Counted from the first letter of the stretch, positions 11,148 to 20,267 are shown. The stretch is 64,000 nucleotides of DNA from Rhodoluna sp. KAS3 (GCF_026000575.1 NZ_AP026910.1:1-64000); one strand, 5' to 3'. A program made the numbers and translations. The notes: a model not told the origin generated them from the letters alone.

Positions 11148-12356
11148 TTAGTGGCCTGAGCCTGCGCCCTTGGTGTTGCCGGCTCCCGCCGCAAAGATAA
11201 ACGTGACCACTAGGGCTGCGACCAGAACAAAGAACATGTTGGTTACACCCCAGGCCTGACCTAAGAAGCCCAGCAGTGGCGGGCCAACCAAGAAAGCCAA
11301 GTATCCAGAGCTGGCTACGAAAGCAACCTTGCGAGCAGGGTCTTCGCCTTCGCCAGCTGCGGACAGGTAAAGCGGGAATCCGAGGGCCACACCACAGCCC
11401 CAGAGCAAAGCACCGAGCCAGGCCAGGTATAGGTTGCCACCAAAAATAATCAGCAAAAGGCCGATGATTCCGCCGAATGCCAACACCTGCAGAGTGCGGG
11501 CCTTGCCAAATCGGTCGGCGATGTTGCCGCCAAAGAACCGGGTAACCGTCATAGCGCCAAGCAAAACCGCATAGGCAATTCCTGCATTGGCATCGCTCTC
11601 TTGGTAGTCATCTACCAACGCAATCGTTAGCCAGTCGTTTGAGGCGCCTTCGGCCAAGGTGATTCCCAAGATGCCGATTGCCAGGAATATGATTCTGCGG
11701 TCTTTCCAAATTGCAGCACGTGGTTCGCGAACCTTGGAGCCCTTAGCTTGTTTGCGTTCTTCAATGCCGTTTCCGGCCGGCAAGAATCGGGCCGTGGTCA
11801 AAGGCACGGCCATGGTGATGGCGCTCAAAATTACAATCTGCCAGAACAAATCAAAGTTGATTTGGGTTGCGAAAATACCGATACCGGCCCCGGCCAACGA
11901 ACCGATAGAAAACCCAGCATGCATTTTTGGCAGGGCGGTTTTGCCAGTGGCTGCCTCGATTGCCGCACCGTCAACGTTGATGCCAACATCGGCAACGCCC
12001 ACACCAAGACCAGCGACCAGTGCAAATACTGCGTAACCAACCGCGCTTCCGTTAGCAATAAACGAAACCTGACCAACAAAACCGGCGGTAACGATGGAAA
12101 CTCCGGTAATTACAGCAACTTTGGTACCGAATCTGGCGATAAATCGGCCGGCAAGCGTGACTGATGTGATTGAACCGATTGAGCCGAAGAACAAAATCAA
12201 TCCGAGCTCTGATGTGGTGACATCAACCAGTTCACGGACCAGCGGCAAACGCACCATCAATGATGAAAAGGTCAGCCCAAAGATCGTGAAATAGATCAGC
12301 ACGGTGATGTGCCAGGCCTTGGTGGCGCGTGGCGAAAGATCAGCAGCAAAAGTCAT
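11148..12356 (-). CDS. Major facilitator superfamily transporter
   Basis: A 402-aa polytopic protein with about 12 hydrophobic helices. It has an MFS-like conserved loop after helix 2 (GRFIARFGTKVA) and a matching one in the second half (GNIADRFGKARTL). A cytosolic loop near residues 195-215 separates the halves. It is a putative sugar or drug transporter of the FucP/YbjJ-like group, but the substrate cannot be read. It is transcribed leftward, converging with the SDR gene, and LysE-type ArgO lies upstream on the same strand. Confidence 0.85.
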   Translation of the reverse strand: MTFAADLSPRATKAWHITVLIYFTIFGLTFSSLMVRLPLVRELVDVTTSELGLILFFGSIGSITSVTLAGRFIARFGTKVAVITGVSIVTAGFVGQVSFIANGSAVGYAVFALVAGLGVGVADVGINVDGAAIEAATGKTALPKMHAGFSIGSLAGAGIGIFATQINFDLFWQIVILSAITMAVPLTTARFLPAGNGIEERKQAKGSKVREPRAAIWKDRRIIFLAIGILGITLAEGASNDWLTIALVDDYQESDANAGIAYAVLLGAMTVTRFFGGNIADRFGKARTLQVLAFGGIIGLLLIIFGGNLYLAWLGALLWGCGVALGFPLYLSAAGEGEDPARKVAFVASSGYLAFLVGPPLLGFLGQAWGVTNMFFVLVAALVVTFIFAAGAGNTKGAGSGH

Positions 12357-12394
12357 GCGTAAAGCCTATACCTCTCAATTGATTGGTTTAAGGT

Positions 12395-13000
12395 CTAACT
12401 CAGGTCGGTGAAGGCCAACGAGACTGCGATTGCCAACATGACTACACCGATAAAAACATCGAGGACCCGCCAGAACACCGGCTTGGACATGAGCTTTGAG
12501 GCAGCGCGCGCGCCGAACCCGATGGTTGAGAACCAAACTACGCTAGCCACGGCGGCACCGATACCGAACAGCCAACGAGCCTCGCCAAACTGAGCCCCGA
12601 TGCTGCCCAAGAACAAAACCGTGTCTAGATAAACGTGCGGGTTTAGAAATGTGAATCCGAGCACCGCACCGGCAACAGCGGCCGCAGATTTCGGCGCCTC
12701 TTGAGAAGGCAGAAGGACCTCAGATTTGGTGGCCTGCCGGAAGGATTTGAACGCGAACCAGGCAAGGTAGGCCACGCCAACCCACTTGATGATGACCAGC
12801 AAGACCGGCAGGCTGCGAATAACCGCGCCAAAGCCGCCGATGCCCACTGCAATCAAGGCAGCGTCAGAGATGGCGCAAATCAAAACCACCATCAATACGT
12901 GGTTGCGGGCCAAACCCTGGCGCAGAACGTAGGCGTTTTGGGCTCCAATCGCCATGATCAGCGATAGGCCAGTAAGAAATCCGGTAACCAAAACGTCCAT
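12395..13000 (-). CDS. LysE/ArgO-family amino acid exporter
   Basis: The 201-aa protein has about six hydrophobic helices and the LysE N terminus: GFLTGLSLIMAIGAQNAYVLRQG matches the ArgO/LysE signature around residues 7-29. Family members export basic amino acids (Lys, Arg). No LysG-type regulator is beside it. The start ATG lies 59 bases from the divergent DUF305 lipoprotein gene, so the two probably share a promoter region. Confidence 0.9.
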   Translation of the reverse strand: MDVLVTGFLTGLSLIMAIGAQNAYVLRQGLARNHVLMVVLICAISDAALIAVGIGGFGAVIRSLPVLLVIIKWVGVAYLAWFAFKSFRQATKSEVLLPSQEAPKSAAAVAGAVLGFTFLNPHVYLDTVLFLGSIGAQFGEARWLFGIGAAVASVVWFSTIGFGARAASKLMSKPVFWRVLDVFIGVVMLAIAVSLAFTDLS

Positions 13001-13059
13001 CAGTGCAGTCTAGCTTTGACTCCCAGTCAGCTTTCAGTAATTTGTGATGCAATTGCCAG

Positions 13060-13629
13060 ATGAGACTTTCACGCCGTTTAGTTGTTGCAATTTCAATCGC
13101 CTCGATTGCCGTTACCGCATTGGCCGGTTGCACCGTAAACATCAACGCCCCTCAGGGCTCATCGCAGTCTGAAACCGCAGACTTCAGCGGCATGGACATC
13201 ATGTTTGCCCAGATGATGATTCCTCACCACCAGCAGGCCGTTGACATGTCTACACTGGCCGAAACCAACACTGAAAACCAGTTAATTCTTGACTTGGCCG
13301 CGCAGATCAAGGGCGCACAGGCGCCTGAGATTGAACAGATGACGGCTTGGCTAAACGGTGTCGGGGCATCTATCGACATGGGTCACGATATGGGCCACGA
13401 CATGGGCGGCATGCTCACCGATGAGCAGATGGAGCAATTGGCGGCTGCTAAGGGCGCTGATTTTGATCGACTTTACCTCGAGGGCATGATCGAGCATCAC
13501 CAAGGTGCGATTCAAATGGCCAGCATGATCAAGGACTCCGCAAATGCCGAGGCTCGTGCCCTGGCTGAAGCAATCATTAGCTCGCAGACCGCAGAGATTG
13601 AATACATGCAGGAGCTTCTCGCCAACTAA
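13060..13629 (+). CDS. DUF305 lipoprotein, His/Met-rich
   Basis: A 189-aa exported lipoprotein with a basic start, a hydrophobic segment and lipobox LAGC (Cys near 23). It belongs to DUF305, a ferritin-like helical family often linked to copper or metal handling. Two related motifs are visible: MMIPHHQQAVDMS near residue 51 and EGMIEHHQGAIQMAS near 143. This looks like an internal duplication. Between them is a repeated GHDMGHDMGG loop, rich in His and Met as in metal-binding segments. Metal binding is inferred, not shown. Confidence 0.88.
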   Translation: MRLSRRLVVAISIASIAVTALAGCTVNINAPQGSSQSETADFSGMDIMFAQMMIPHHQQAVDMSTLAETNTENQLILDLAAQIKGAQAPEIEQMTAWLNGVGASIDMGHDMGHDMGGMLTDEQMEQLAAAKGADFDRLYLEGMIEHHQGAIQMASMIKDSANAEARALAEAIISSQTAEIEYMQELLAN

Positions 13630-13665
13630 TGGCTTTGGGCCAGGCAGATAGGCAATAATCAGGTT

Positions 13666-13923
13666 ATGCAGCCAGACCCATACATGTCGCTCTTCACAGT
13701 GATTAGTTTCACCATGCTCGGTTTTGGATCGGTCATTCTCAGTTTGGTCTCGAGAATGGGAACCGGAAGTCAGCTTTGGTCAATCATCATGGGAGCATCG
13801 ACCCTGGCCGCCGGCACATACATTTGGCTAGCGATTGATCAACTTGGCGTATTTCCGGCGTTACTTGGCTTTGTTGCCCTAATGATTGCGGTTACACAAC
13901 CTCGGCGCCGATCAGGCGAATAA
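13666..13923 (+). CDS. Small hypothetical membrane protein
   Basis: The 85-aa protein is predicted to have three hydrophobic helices (about residues 7-27, 36-55 and 58-78) and ends in a basic tail. It has no recognisable family. It lies 36 bases after the DUF305 gene on the same strand and may be its operon partner. Its 3' end overlaps the end of the converging oxidoreductase gene by 32 bases. The ribosome site is weak, so it could be non-coding; the clean hydrophobic pattern favours a real gene. Confidence 0.55.
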   Translation: MQPDPYMSLFTVISFTMLGFGSVILSLVSRMGTGSQLWSIIMGASTLAAGTYIWLAIDQLGVFPALLGFVALMIAVTQPRRRSGE

Positions 13924-14905
13924 CCTCTTCACAGACTTTTAGGTTGGCAATTGAGTCTTTGTGTGATTCGAACGGCGACTCTAGAAGCCCCTGATCTACA
14001 AAGCTAGCCAATGCGGTGGCTTGGTAGGCCAGCCCTTCGTGGCCAATTGGGTTCGGGTCCTTCCAAACCTCAGTTTCAGCATAAAAATCAACCCCAGCAA
14101 GAGCCACCGATGATGGAATGCAGAATTCCGGCCCCACGGTTAGCTTGGCTTTGGTTCCGGCAACCTGCCCAACCGCCGGAATTGATGCGCGAGCAGACAG
14201 CAGGATGTAAGCGCGGGCGCCATTGGCGTAACCGAGCTGAACTGAGACCTCTTCTTCGATTCGGTCAGCGTTTAGTTTGCCCTGCGCGGTGATTGAGGTT
14301 GGGTTGCCCAGAAAACTCTGTGCAAAACTGACCGGATAAATACCCATGTCAAAAAATGGGTCGCCGTGACCCTTTTTCCAGAGTCGTGGCACCTCTAGGT
14401 TTGCCTGACACATACTTACGTTTACCATTTCGATGTCGCCCAAAACCTCATCGGCCAGCAGTTGTCGAATGATGTCGTACTGAGGCAAGTATCGCGTCCA
14501 CATTGCCTCCATAGCCAAAACACCGGCAGCCTTTGCGGCGGCAAAGATTTCGGCAGCCTCGGCAGCATCGAGGGTAATTGGCTTTTCAATCAAAACGTGC
14601 TTGCCCGCGGCAATGGCCTGCAGTGCGTGGTCTCGGTGCTGGGTCGGCAGCGTCGGAATGTAAATAACATCGATGTCTTCGCGGGCCAGAAGGTCCTCGT
14701 AATTATCGTGTGACTCAATGCCGAACCGTTCGGCAAAAGCCTCGGCCTTGCCCGGTGTGCGAGAGGCCACGGCAACAATTTGCTGCTTGGTGTGCTTCTG
14801 TACGCCCGATACAAAAGCCTCGGCAATTCCGGCAGCACCCATCACGCCCCAACGCATCGGGGTAACAGAGGATGGGTCAATGATGTTTGGCTGTGGCAAA
14901 TTCAT
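13892..14905 (-). CDS. Gfo/Idh/MocA family oxidoreductase
   Basis: A 337-aa NAD(P)-dependent oxidoreductase. The N-terminal Rossmann fold starts MRWGVMGAAGIAEAF, and the family motif EKP occurs near residue 108 (HVLIEKPITLDA). The C-terminal dehydratase-like domain has GIYPVSFAQS. Members act on sugars, inositols, dihydrodiols or biliverdin, and nothing nearby specifies the substrate. The 16 residues before MRWGV may not be translated: an ATG at 14857 is an alternative, and neither start has a good ribosome site. Confidence 0.88.
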   Translation of the reverse strand: MNLPQPNIIDPSSVTPMRWGVMGAAGIAEAFVSGVQKHTKQQIVAVASRTPGKAEAFAERFGIESHDNYEDLLAREDIDVIYIPTLPTQHRDHALQAIAAGKHVLIEKPITLDAAEAAEIFAAAKAAGVLAMEAMWTRYLPQYDIIRQLLADEVLGDIEMVNVSMCQANLEVPRLWKKGHGDPFFDMGIYPVSFAQSFLGNPTSITAQGKLNADRIEEEVSVQLGYANGARAYILLSARASIPAVGQVAGTKAKLTVGPEFCIPSSVALAGVDFYAETEVWKDPNPIGHEGLAYQATALASFVDQGLLESPFESHKDSIANLKVCEEVIRLIGAEVV

Positions 14906-14927
14906 GGTTAGAGTTTATGCCCATTTG

Positions 14928-15980
14928 TTAGGACAAAGATCGCGCAATGATTTCGCGGGCCAGCTCATAATCAAGCCGGCGGCGGCGGCGCCCGTTTTTC
15001 ATGTTTCCCTTGAATGGCGCCAACACCAAATCGTGTGATTCAACTCGAATCGAGTTGAGCAGTTGATTGGCTCGAATTACAAAACCCGGCAGCTCAGCAT
15101 CAGTCAGAGTCGGCAGCTCTAGGTAGGTCATCAGGCGTGAACTGACCTTGACCCGACTGCGCGGGTAATCAAAGTCTTCGGCCAGCAGAAACTCAATCGG
15201 GGTATTTCCATCGGCGCCGTCAACCGCCCGCAGACCGATTCGCCCATCAGGAATGTTGAAGTGCGCCGGTTTTCCGCGGCGTCCACCCTTACCGCGGCAT
15301 TCCATAATTCTGGCCAGTGAGCCAATCAGTCGTTCGTTGATAAACACCGATCCTGCCCCGGAAACACTTGCCGGCCCAAAACAAGCCACCAGCGCAGGGG
15401 CATCGGTGTCATCAAACAACTGCCCCTCAATCACTGAAATCACTGCCAGCCGATCTTTAGGAAAGGTCGAGAGCAAGAAGGTTTCAGGCAAAATCGCCAC
15501 GACATAGTCTGCCGAGGCCAGGCAGCGGTCCAAAGCCAGCTTCCAGAGGTTGTCGTAACCCTGCTTGAAATAGCTGGCAACTATGGAATTGACCCCCTTG
15601 CGCTTGGCCGAATGATTGGCCAAATAAGGGGGATTGGTCACGATTACCGAACCCTGCGGATTGGGCACCTTTTTCAGCGAATCGTTTACTGGCCACTGTC
15701 CGCCGGCGATGTCGTATCCGCTGGTTTCCACCCCGTAGGTCTCAGCTAGCACTTCAAGTAGGTGGCCATCTCCGGCAAAAGGGTCCAACACCGATGCCGT
15801 CTTGCCGACTGAGGTTTGCTCCAGAAAGGCGAATGACAAGAATTCTTTGACCGGCTGATTTAGCCAGCGGTCATCGGTGGTAAAAAAGGTGCCGCGAGAG
15901 ACTTTTTCGGCATCAATTTGCACAACTCGACCAAGTTGAACGGAAACCAGCATCTCTCCAACTGGTCGCCTTTTTGCCAT
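14928..15980 (-). CDS. Orphan N6-adenine-type DNA methyltransferase
   Basis: A class I SAM-dependent methyltransferase with gamma-type motif order: SAM motif DPFAGDGHLLE followed by catalytic NPPYLANHSAKRK. The C-terminal half, with basic stretches such as NGRRRRRLDY near the end, probably gives target recognition. The open frame extends to 16052, but ATG 15980 (MAKRRPVGEML) is chosen because the extension would overlap the divergent ppiA gene. This gives 350 aa. No restriction nuclease is encoded nearby, so it is probably solitary and could be regulatory or protective. RNA methylation cannot be excluded. Confidence 0.78.
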   Translation of the reverse strand: MAKRRPVGEMLVSVQLGRVVQIDAEKVSRGTFFTTDDRWLNQPVKEFLSFAFLEQTSVGKTASVLDPFAGDGHLLEVLAETYGVETSGYDIAGGQWPVNDSLKKVPNPQGSVIVTNPPYLANHSAKRKGVNSIVASYFKQGYDNLWKLALDRCLASADYVVAILPETFLLSTFPKDRLAVISVIEGQLFDDTDAPALVACFGPASVSGAGSVFINERLIGSLARIMECRGKGGRRGKPAHFNIPDGRIGLRAVDGADGNTPIEFLLAEDFDYPRSRVKVSSRLMTYLELPTLTDAELPGFVIRANQLLNSIRVESHDLVLAPFKGNMKNGRRRRRLDYELAREIIARSLS

Positions 15981-16023
15981 CTCACTAGTCTGCCAGAGAG
16001 TGCTGCCGTGAGAGAATAAAGGA

Positions 16024-16554
16024 ATGACTGCACACACTTCTGTAGCGACCATTCACACAAACCATGGCGCAATTAAAATCAACCTTTTCGGAAACCACGC
16101 ACCTAAGACTGTCGAGAACTTCGAGGGTCTAGCAACCGGTTCTATCGAGTGGCGCGACCCTCGCACCGGCGCGGTTCAGACCAACAAGCCGCTATACAAC
16201 GGCGTGATCTTCCACCGCATCATCTCTCAGTTCATGCTTCAGGGTGGAGACCCAACCGGCACCGGTATGGGTGGCCCTGGCTACCAGTTCGGCGACGAAA
16301 TCAACGCTGAATTGAACTTCAACGAGCCTTATAAGTTGGCCATGGCTAACGCTGGACCAGGCACCAACGGTTCACAGTTCTTCATCACCACCGCTCCGAC
16401 CACCTGGTTGTTCGGCAAGCACACCGTATTCGGTGAGGTTGCAGACGAGGTTTCGAAGAAGGTTGTTGACAAGATTGAGGGCGTTGAGACCGACGGTCGC
16501 GACAAGCCACTGGTTGACGTAATCATCGAATCAATCACCATCGAGAAGATCTAA
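16024..16554 (+). CDS. ppiA: Cyclophilin-type peptidyl-prolyl cis-trans isomerase
   Basis: A 176-aa cytosolic cyclophilin that accelerates proline isomerisation. Conserved blocks include FHRIISQFMLQGGDPTGTG (residues about 60-78), MANAGPGTNGSQFFI and the W..GKHTVFGEV segment. No signal peptide is present. A strong AAAGGA lies just before the ATG. In actinobacteria ppiA, a rhomboid gene and crgA form a conserved block near the origin, as here. Confidence 0.96.
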   Translation: MTAHTSVATIHTNHGAIKINLFGNHAPKTVENFEGLATGSIEWRDPRTGAVQTNKPLYNGVIFHRIISQFMLQGGDPTGTGMGGPGYQFGDEINAELNFNEPYKLAMANAGPGTNGSQFFITTAPTTWLFGKHTVFGEVADEVSKKVVDKIEGVETDGRDKPLVDVIIESITIEKI

Positions 16555-16560
16555 TTTTTC

Positions 16561-17211
16561 TTGAAAAACATCTTTAAGCGTTCACCAGCCCGAGTAACCC
16601 TCGGGCTGGTTTCGCTTAACCTTGCCATCTGGCTGCTTCAGATTTTTCCGGGTTCAAACCTCACTAGCCAGCTGGCTTTTGTGCCACTTTCGGTTTACAC
16701 CGAGCCTTGGCGCATGATTACGGCCGGATTTGCACACAGTGAATCCAACCCGCTGCACGTGTTGCTAAACATGTACTCGCTTTACATCTTTGGTTCAATT
16801 CTTGAGCCGATGCTCGGACGACTCAGATTCCTAGCCGTCTGGCTGATTTCCGTTTTCGGCTCTTCGGTAGCAGTTATGTACCTGAACACCCCAGATACCT
16901 GGGTAATCGGTGCCTCTGGCGGAGTCTTTGGCCTGATGGCAGCCTATTTTGTGGTTCTGCGCGCGGTCGGCGAAAGATCTCAGAGCCTGCTTGGACTCAT
17001 TGCCATCAACTTAGTATTTGGCTTCATCATGCCTGGCGTCAGTTGGCAGGCTCACCTTGGCGGACTATTTGCCGGTGGCGCGATGACCGCCGTTTATGCC
17101 AATACTCGCAACCGCAACCAACGCAGCACCCAGCTCATCGGGGCTATCGGTGTGGTTTTGGTGTTTGTGGGCCTAACTTTTTACCGCATGCAAACCATGC
17201 TCATGGGCTAA
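16561..17211 (+). CDS. Rhomboid family intramembrane serine protease
   Basis: A 216-aa rhomboid with six or seven hydrophobic helices. The catalytic dyad is visible: Ser in GASGGVFGL near residue 120 and His in WQAHLGGLFAGG near 163. The supporting HxxxN motif is in HVLLNMYSLY. These proteases cleave membrane helices; the substrate is unknown. The TTG start at 16561, six bases after ppiA, uses a GAGAAG in the ppiA 3' end. The gene is probably co-transcribed with ppiA and ends at a bidirectional terminator. Confidence 0.92.
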   Translation: MKNIFKRSPARVTLGLVSLNLAIWLLQIFPGSNLTSQLAFVPLSVYTEPWRMITAGFAHSESNPLHVLLNMYSLYIFGSILEPMLGRLRFLAVWLISVFGSSVAVMYLNTPDTWVIGASGGVFGLMAAYFVVLRAVGERSQSLLGLIAINLVFGFIMPGVSWQAHLGGLFAGGAMTAVYANTRNRNQRSTQLIGAIGVVLVFVGLTFYRMQTMLMG

Positions 17212-17236
17212 ACGCCCGCACCCTCTAAGTCAAAGA

Positions 17237-17274
17237 AAAATCCCCCAACCGGCCTCAGCCAATCGGGGGATTTT
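17237..17274. terminator. Bidirectional terminator between rhomboid gene and crgA
   Basis: A perfect 10-bp inverted repeat, AAAATCCCCC (17237-17246) and GGGGGATTTT (17265-17274), has an 18-base loop. Each strand ends in T residues, so it can stop both converging transcripts. Confidence 0.88.
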
Positions 17275-17294
17275 CTAATTTTTGAATACTTGGA

Positions 17295-17546
17295 TTACTT
17301 CCAGCGGGTAGACATCATGAAGCCAACCATCGCGATTCCGAAACCAATCAGAATGTTCCAGTTCTCTAGGTTCCACGGGGTTCCTGCACCTAGCGGGAAC
17401 TGGGCGCTGGTCACGTAGTAGGTGATGATCCAGATGAGGCCAAGCAGCATGAAACCAAACATGACCGGCTTGAACCAAGCTGGGTTTGGCTGATCTTCAG
17501 TGTTGGTGGCCTGTACCTTAGGCGCCTTGATTTTCTTTTCAGACAT
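17295..17546 (-). CDS. crgA: Cell division protein CrgA
   Basis: CrgA is a small actinobacterial membrane protein that interacts with FtsZ, FtsI and other divisome components and tunes septation. The 83-aa protein has a charged N terminus followed by two hydrophobic helices (about residues 28-47 and 64-79). The conserved NPAWF and NWNILIGFGIAMVGF stretches match the family. It is transcribed divergently from trpG. The DUF881 and sortase genes found here in many relatives are absent. Confidence 0.93.
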   Translation of the reverse strand: MSEKKIKAPKVQATNTEDQPNPAWFKPVMFGFMLLGLIWIITYYVTSAQFPLGAGTPWNLENWNILIGFGIAMVGFMMSTRWK

Positions 17547-17605
17547 GAGGCAATTCTAGCGGGACACCGGCATTGGTTGCAGTTCCAAAGTAGGCTTAAG
17601 TCAAC

Positions 17606-18259
17606 ATGGTCAAGATTTTGGTACTCGACAACTACGACAGCTTTGTTTACACGCTGAACGGTTATCTGCAGCAGCTTGGTGCAGAGACTGAGGTTTTGCG
17701 CAACGACATCGTTCCGGAGTCAGAGTTGCCTGCCCTGCTTGCCAAGTATGACGCCGTTCTGCTCAGCCCAGGCCCAGGCACTCCTGCCGAGGCCGGCCTC
17801 AGCATTCCGGTAGTCAAGCTGGCTTTGCAGACCGGCCAGCCGGTTTTTGGCGTTTGCCTAGGTCACCAGTCCATCGCCGAGGCAATGGGTGCAACGGTAA
17901 CCAGCGCCGAAGAACTGATGCACGGCAAAACCTCTCAGGTTGCCCACGATAATTCTTTGATTTACCAGGATGTTCCTAACACCTTCACCGCAACCAGATA
18001 CCACTCGTTGGCGGTTGTAGATTCAACTGTTCCGGATGACTTGATTGTGACCAGCCGCACCGAAAAGGGTGAGAACTCAAAGGGTGGCGTGATTATGGGT
18101 CTGCAGCACAAGACACTGCCAATTTACGGAGTTCAATTTCACCCAGAGTCAGTCATGACCCAGGGTGGCTACCAAATGTTGGGCAACTGGCTTGAGTCAA
18201 TCGGCCTGAAGGGCGCTGCCGAGCGCGCTAAGTCGCTCAGCCCAATGGTTACGTTCTAA
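17606..18259 (+). CDS. Glutamine amidotransferase, anthranilate/aminodeoxychorismate synthase component II
   Basis: A 217-aa class I glutamine amidotransferase that supplies ammonia to a chorismate-using partner. The oxyanion region SPGPGTPAEAG, nucleophile Cys in GVCLGHQSIAEAMG near residue 83 and catalytic His-Glu in FHPESVMTQGG near 180 are all present. It could serve tryptophan (TrpG) or folate (PabA) synthesis, or both. The partner component I is not in this window. The position between crgA and pknB is the standard actinobacterial one. Confidence 0.93.
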   Translation: MVKILVLDNYDSFVYTLNGYLQQLGAETEVLRNDIVPESELPALLAKYDAVLLSPGPGTPAEAGLSIPVVKLALQTGQPVFGVCLGHQSIAEAMGATVTSAEELMHGKTSQVAHDNSLIYQDVPNTFTATRYHSLAVVDSTVPDDLIVTSRTEKGENSKGGVIMGLQHKTLPIYGVQFHPESVMTQGGYQMLGNWLESIGLKGAAERAKSLSPMVTF

Positions 18260-18271
18260 CCAAAAATCATT

Positions 18272-18289
18272 TAGCCAATTAACTGGCTA
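18272..18289. terminator. Possible convergent terminator between trpG-like gene and pknB
   Basis: A perfect 6-bp inverted repeat TAGCCA/TGGCTA with a 6-base loop lies in the 40 bases between the converging stops. T-runs are poor, so termination is only plausible. Confidence 0.4.
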
Positions 18290-18299
18290 GTTCAATTGC

Positions 18300-20267
18300 C
18301 TATTGGGCGGCCAAACACTCCACATAGAGGGTGATCGGTGTGCCCTGCGGAGCCACACCTGCCGGAATCGACTGCCCAATCACAGTGGTGCCCTTGGTGC
18401 CGGTGCACGGCTCCATGGTTCCGATGGTTGATGGCAGACCAACATCCGGGGCAGACATAGCCGAGCGGGCCTCAGCGATGCCTAGGCCGGTTACATCAGG
18501 AACCATAACCTTGCCATCAGAGACGATGAGGTTCACGATGGTGCCCTCAGGTACCTGACTGTTCAGCGCTGGGTCGGACTCAATAACAATGCCTGCCGGA
18601 ACGGTTGCGCTGTGGGCCTGGGTAATCGAACCTAATTCGAGCTTTACCGCCGCCAGTGCAGCTGCGGCCTCGGCCTCGGTCATGGTCGAAAGGGCCGGAA
18701 CCTTGACGGTGTTTTTGCCGCTTGAGACGTAAACCGTGATGACGGTGTTAGCCGGAACGTTGGTACCCGCAGGTGGATCGGTGCGGATAATCGTGTCAAC
18801 CGGAACGGTGTCGCTGGTTTCAGACATCTTGGTGACAATCAAACCCTGATCGGTGAGGGTTGAGTAGCCGACGTCGTAGGTCAAATTGCTAACATCGGCA
18901 ACCTTGGTGCCAACATCGGTAGGAATTGGAACTGGTGTTGAACTGATTGAGAACAGCCAAATCAGCAAGCCAATCAAAACCACACCGACACCAGAGCTGA
19001 TGCCCCAAAGCATTCCGTTTGAAGGGCGCTTAACTTCGGCAAATAGCGGCGCCGGAGTCGAACCGGTGTTGGCCGGAATCGTGACTCCGAGGGTGTCGAA
19101 CGGGTTGGTCGACGGGCCAGATGCTGATGCCATTGCAGACATTGGCGCAGGTGCCGGAGCAGCTGCGCGTTCAGGCTCAGGAGCGGTCGGCATGACGACT
19201 GTTTTGTCTGAGGCAAACTCGCCCAGCAACGCCTCAAAATCGTCGTCGGCGTATGAGTTTTCTAGCACCGATGCTTCGGCAACATCGGGCACCTCGGCAG
19301 CAATTGCCTCTGGCTCAGGTGCAACCTCAGGCTCGACAACCGGCTCTTCAGCAATCGGTGTTTCTGGGGCAGCGATTACCGGAGCAGCGATGGTTGCCGG
19401 CGAACCGTTGGCTGCGGCCAGCAGGTTCTCGCGGAATTCCTCGGCACTTTGAAAGCGCTCTTCGCGGTCTTTGGCCAGGGCACGCAGCACAACCTGATCT
19501 AGCTCTGGGCTAACGCTTGGCTCAAACTGCGATGGAGGAATTACTGCCTCTGAAACATGCTGATAGGCAACCGAAACAGCGGTCTCACCCTTGAATGGTG
19601 GGCGGCCACAGAGCATTTCGTAAAGCAAAACACCGGTTGAGTAAAGGTCTGTTCTGGCATCTACGGTCTCACCCTTGGCTTGCTCTGGTGAGAAGTACTG
19701 AGCAGTGCCCACGATGCCGCTGGTGTGCGCCATGGTTGCCGATGAGTCAGAGACTGCACGGGCAATGCCGAAGTCCATGACCTTAACCTGGCCGGCCTCG
19801 TTGAGCATGATGTTTGCCGACTTGATGTCACGGTGAACCACACCGGCACGGTGCGAGAACTCGAGAGCGGTAAGTACGCCAGAGGCAATGTCTAGGGTTT
19901 CTTGAAGAGTTAGACGGCGTTCGTGCAGAAGATCGCGAAGAAGCTGGCCCTTTACGTACTCCATGATGATGAACGGAAACTTGTGTGGGTTGCCGTTGAT
20001 GTCGGTGGTTTCTTCTTCGCCGGCATCGTAAACACGAACGATGGTTGGGTGCGCCATGCGAGCCGAAGCCTGAGCCTCTTGGCGGAAGCGTGCCTCGAAA
20101 GATGGGTCGTTGGCCAAATCAGACTTGAGCAACTTGATTGCAACGGTGCGGCCTAGTCGGGTATCAACACCCTCATAGACATCTGCCATGCCACCGCGAC
20201 CAATGAGGTGTCCTACCTCGTATCGGCCTGCGATAACCCGCTGGTGCTCAGTCAATTCGTGCTCCAC
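18300..20267 (-). CDS. pknB: PASTA-domain serine/threonine protein kinase PknB
   Basis: A 655-aa membrane kinase that senses peptidoglycan fragments. Its N-terminal kinase domain (about 12-280) has GRGGMADVYEG, invariant Lys in VAIKLLK, HRDIKSANIML near 145, DFG and GTAQYFSPEQA. A long Ala/Pro/Glu-rich linker (about 285-410) follows. Next come one membrane helix near 418-440 and three extracellular PASTA repeats to the end. It is the last gene of the fhaA-fhaB-pstP-rodA-pbpA-pknA-pknB run. PstP encoded upstream is the expected opposing phosphatase. Confidence 0.96.
   Translation of the reverse strand: MEHELTEHQRVIAGRYEVGHLIGRGGMADVYEGVDTRLGRTVAIKLLKSDLANDPSFEARFRQEAQASARMAHPTIVRVYDAGEEETTDINGNPHKFPFIIMEYVKGQLLRDLLHERRLTLQETLDIASGVLTALEFSHRAGVVHRDIKSANIMLNEAGQVKVMDFGIARAVSDSSATMAHTSGIVGTAQYFSPEQAKGETVDARTDLYSTGVLLYEMLCGRPPFKGETAVSVAYQHVSEAVIPPSQFEPSVSPELDQVVLRALAKDREERFQSAEEFRENLLAAANGSPATIAAPVIAAPETPIAEEPVVEPEVAPEPEAIAAEVPDVAEASVLENSYADDDFEALLGEFASDKTVVMPTAPEPERAAAPAPAPMSAMASASGPSTNPFDTLGVTIPANTGSTPAPLFAEVKRPSNGMLWGISSGVGVVLIGLLIWLFSISSTPVPIPTDVGTKVADVSNLTYDVGYSTLTDQGLIVTKMSETSDTVPVDTIIRTDPPAGTNVPANTVITVYVSSGKNTVKVPALSTMTEAEAAAALAAVKLELGSITQAHSATVPAGIVIESDPALNSQVPEGTIVNLIVSDGKVMVPDVTGLGIAEARSAMSAPDVGLPSTIGTMEPCTGTKGTTVIGQSIPAGVAPQGTPITLYVECLAAQ

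Noticed and set aside
18886-19452. 188-codon plus-strand open frame inside pknB
   Set aside because: It is the antisense of the kinase's Ala/Pro/Glu linker. It is low-complexity, has no ribosome site and lies fully within a confident gene.
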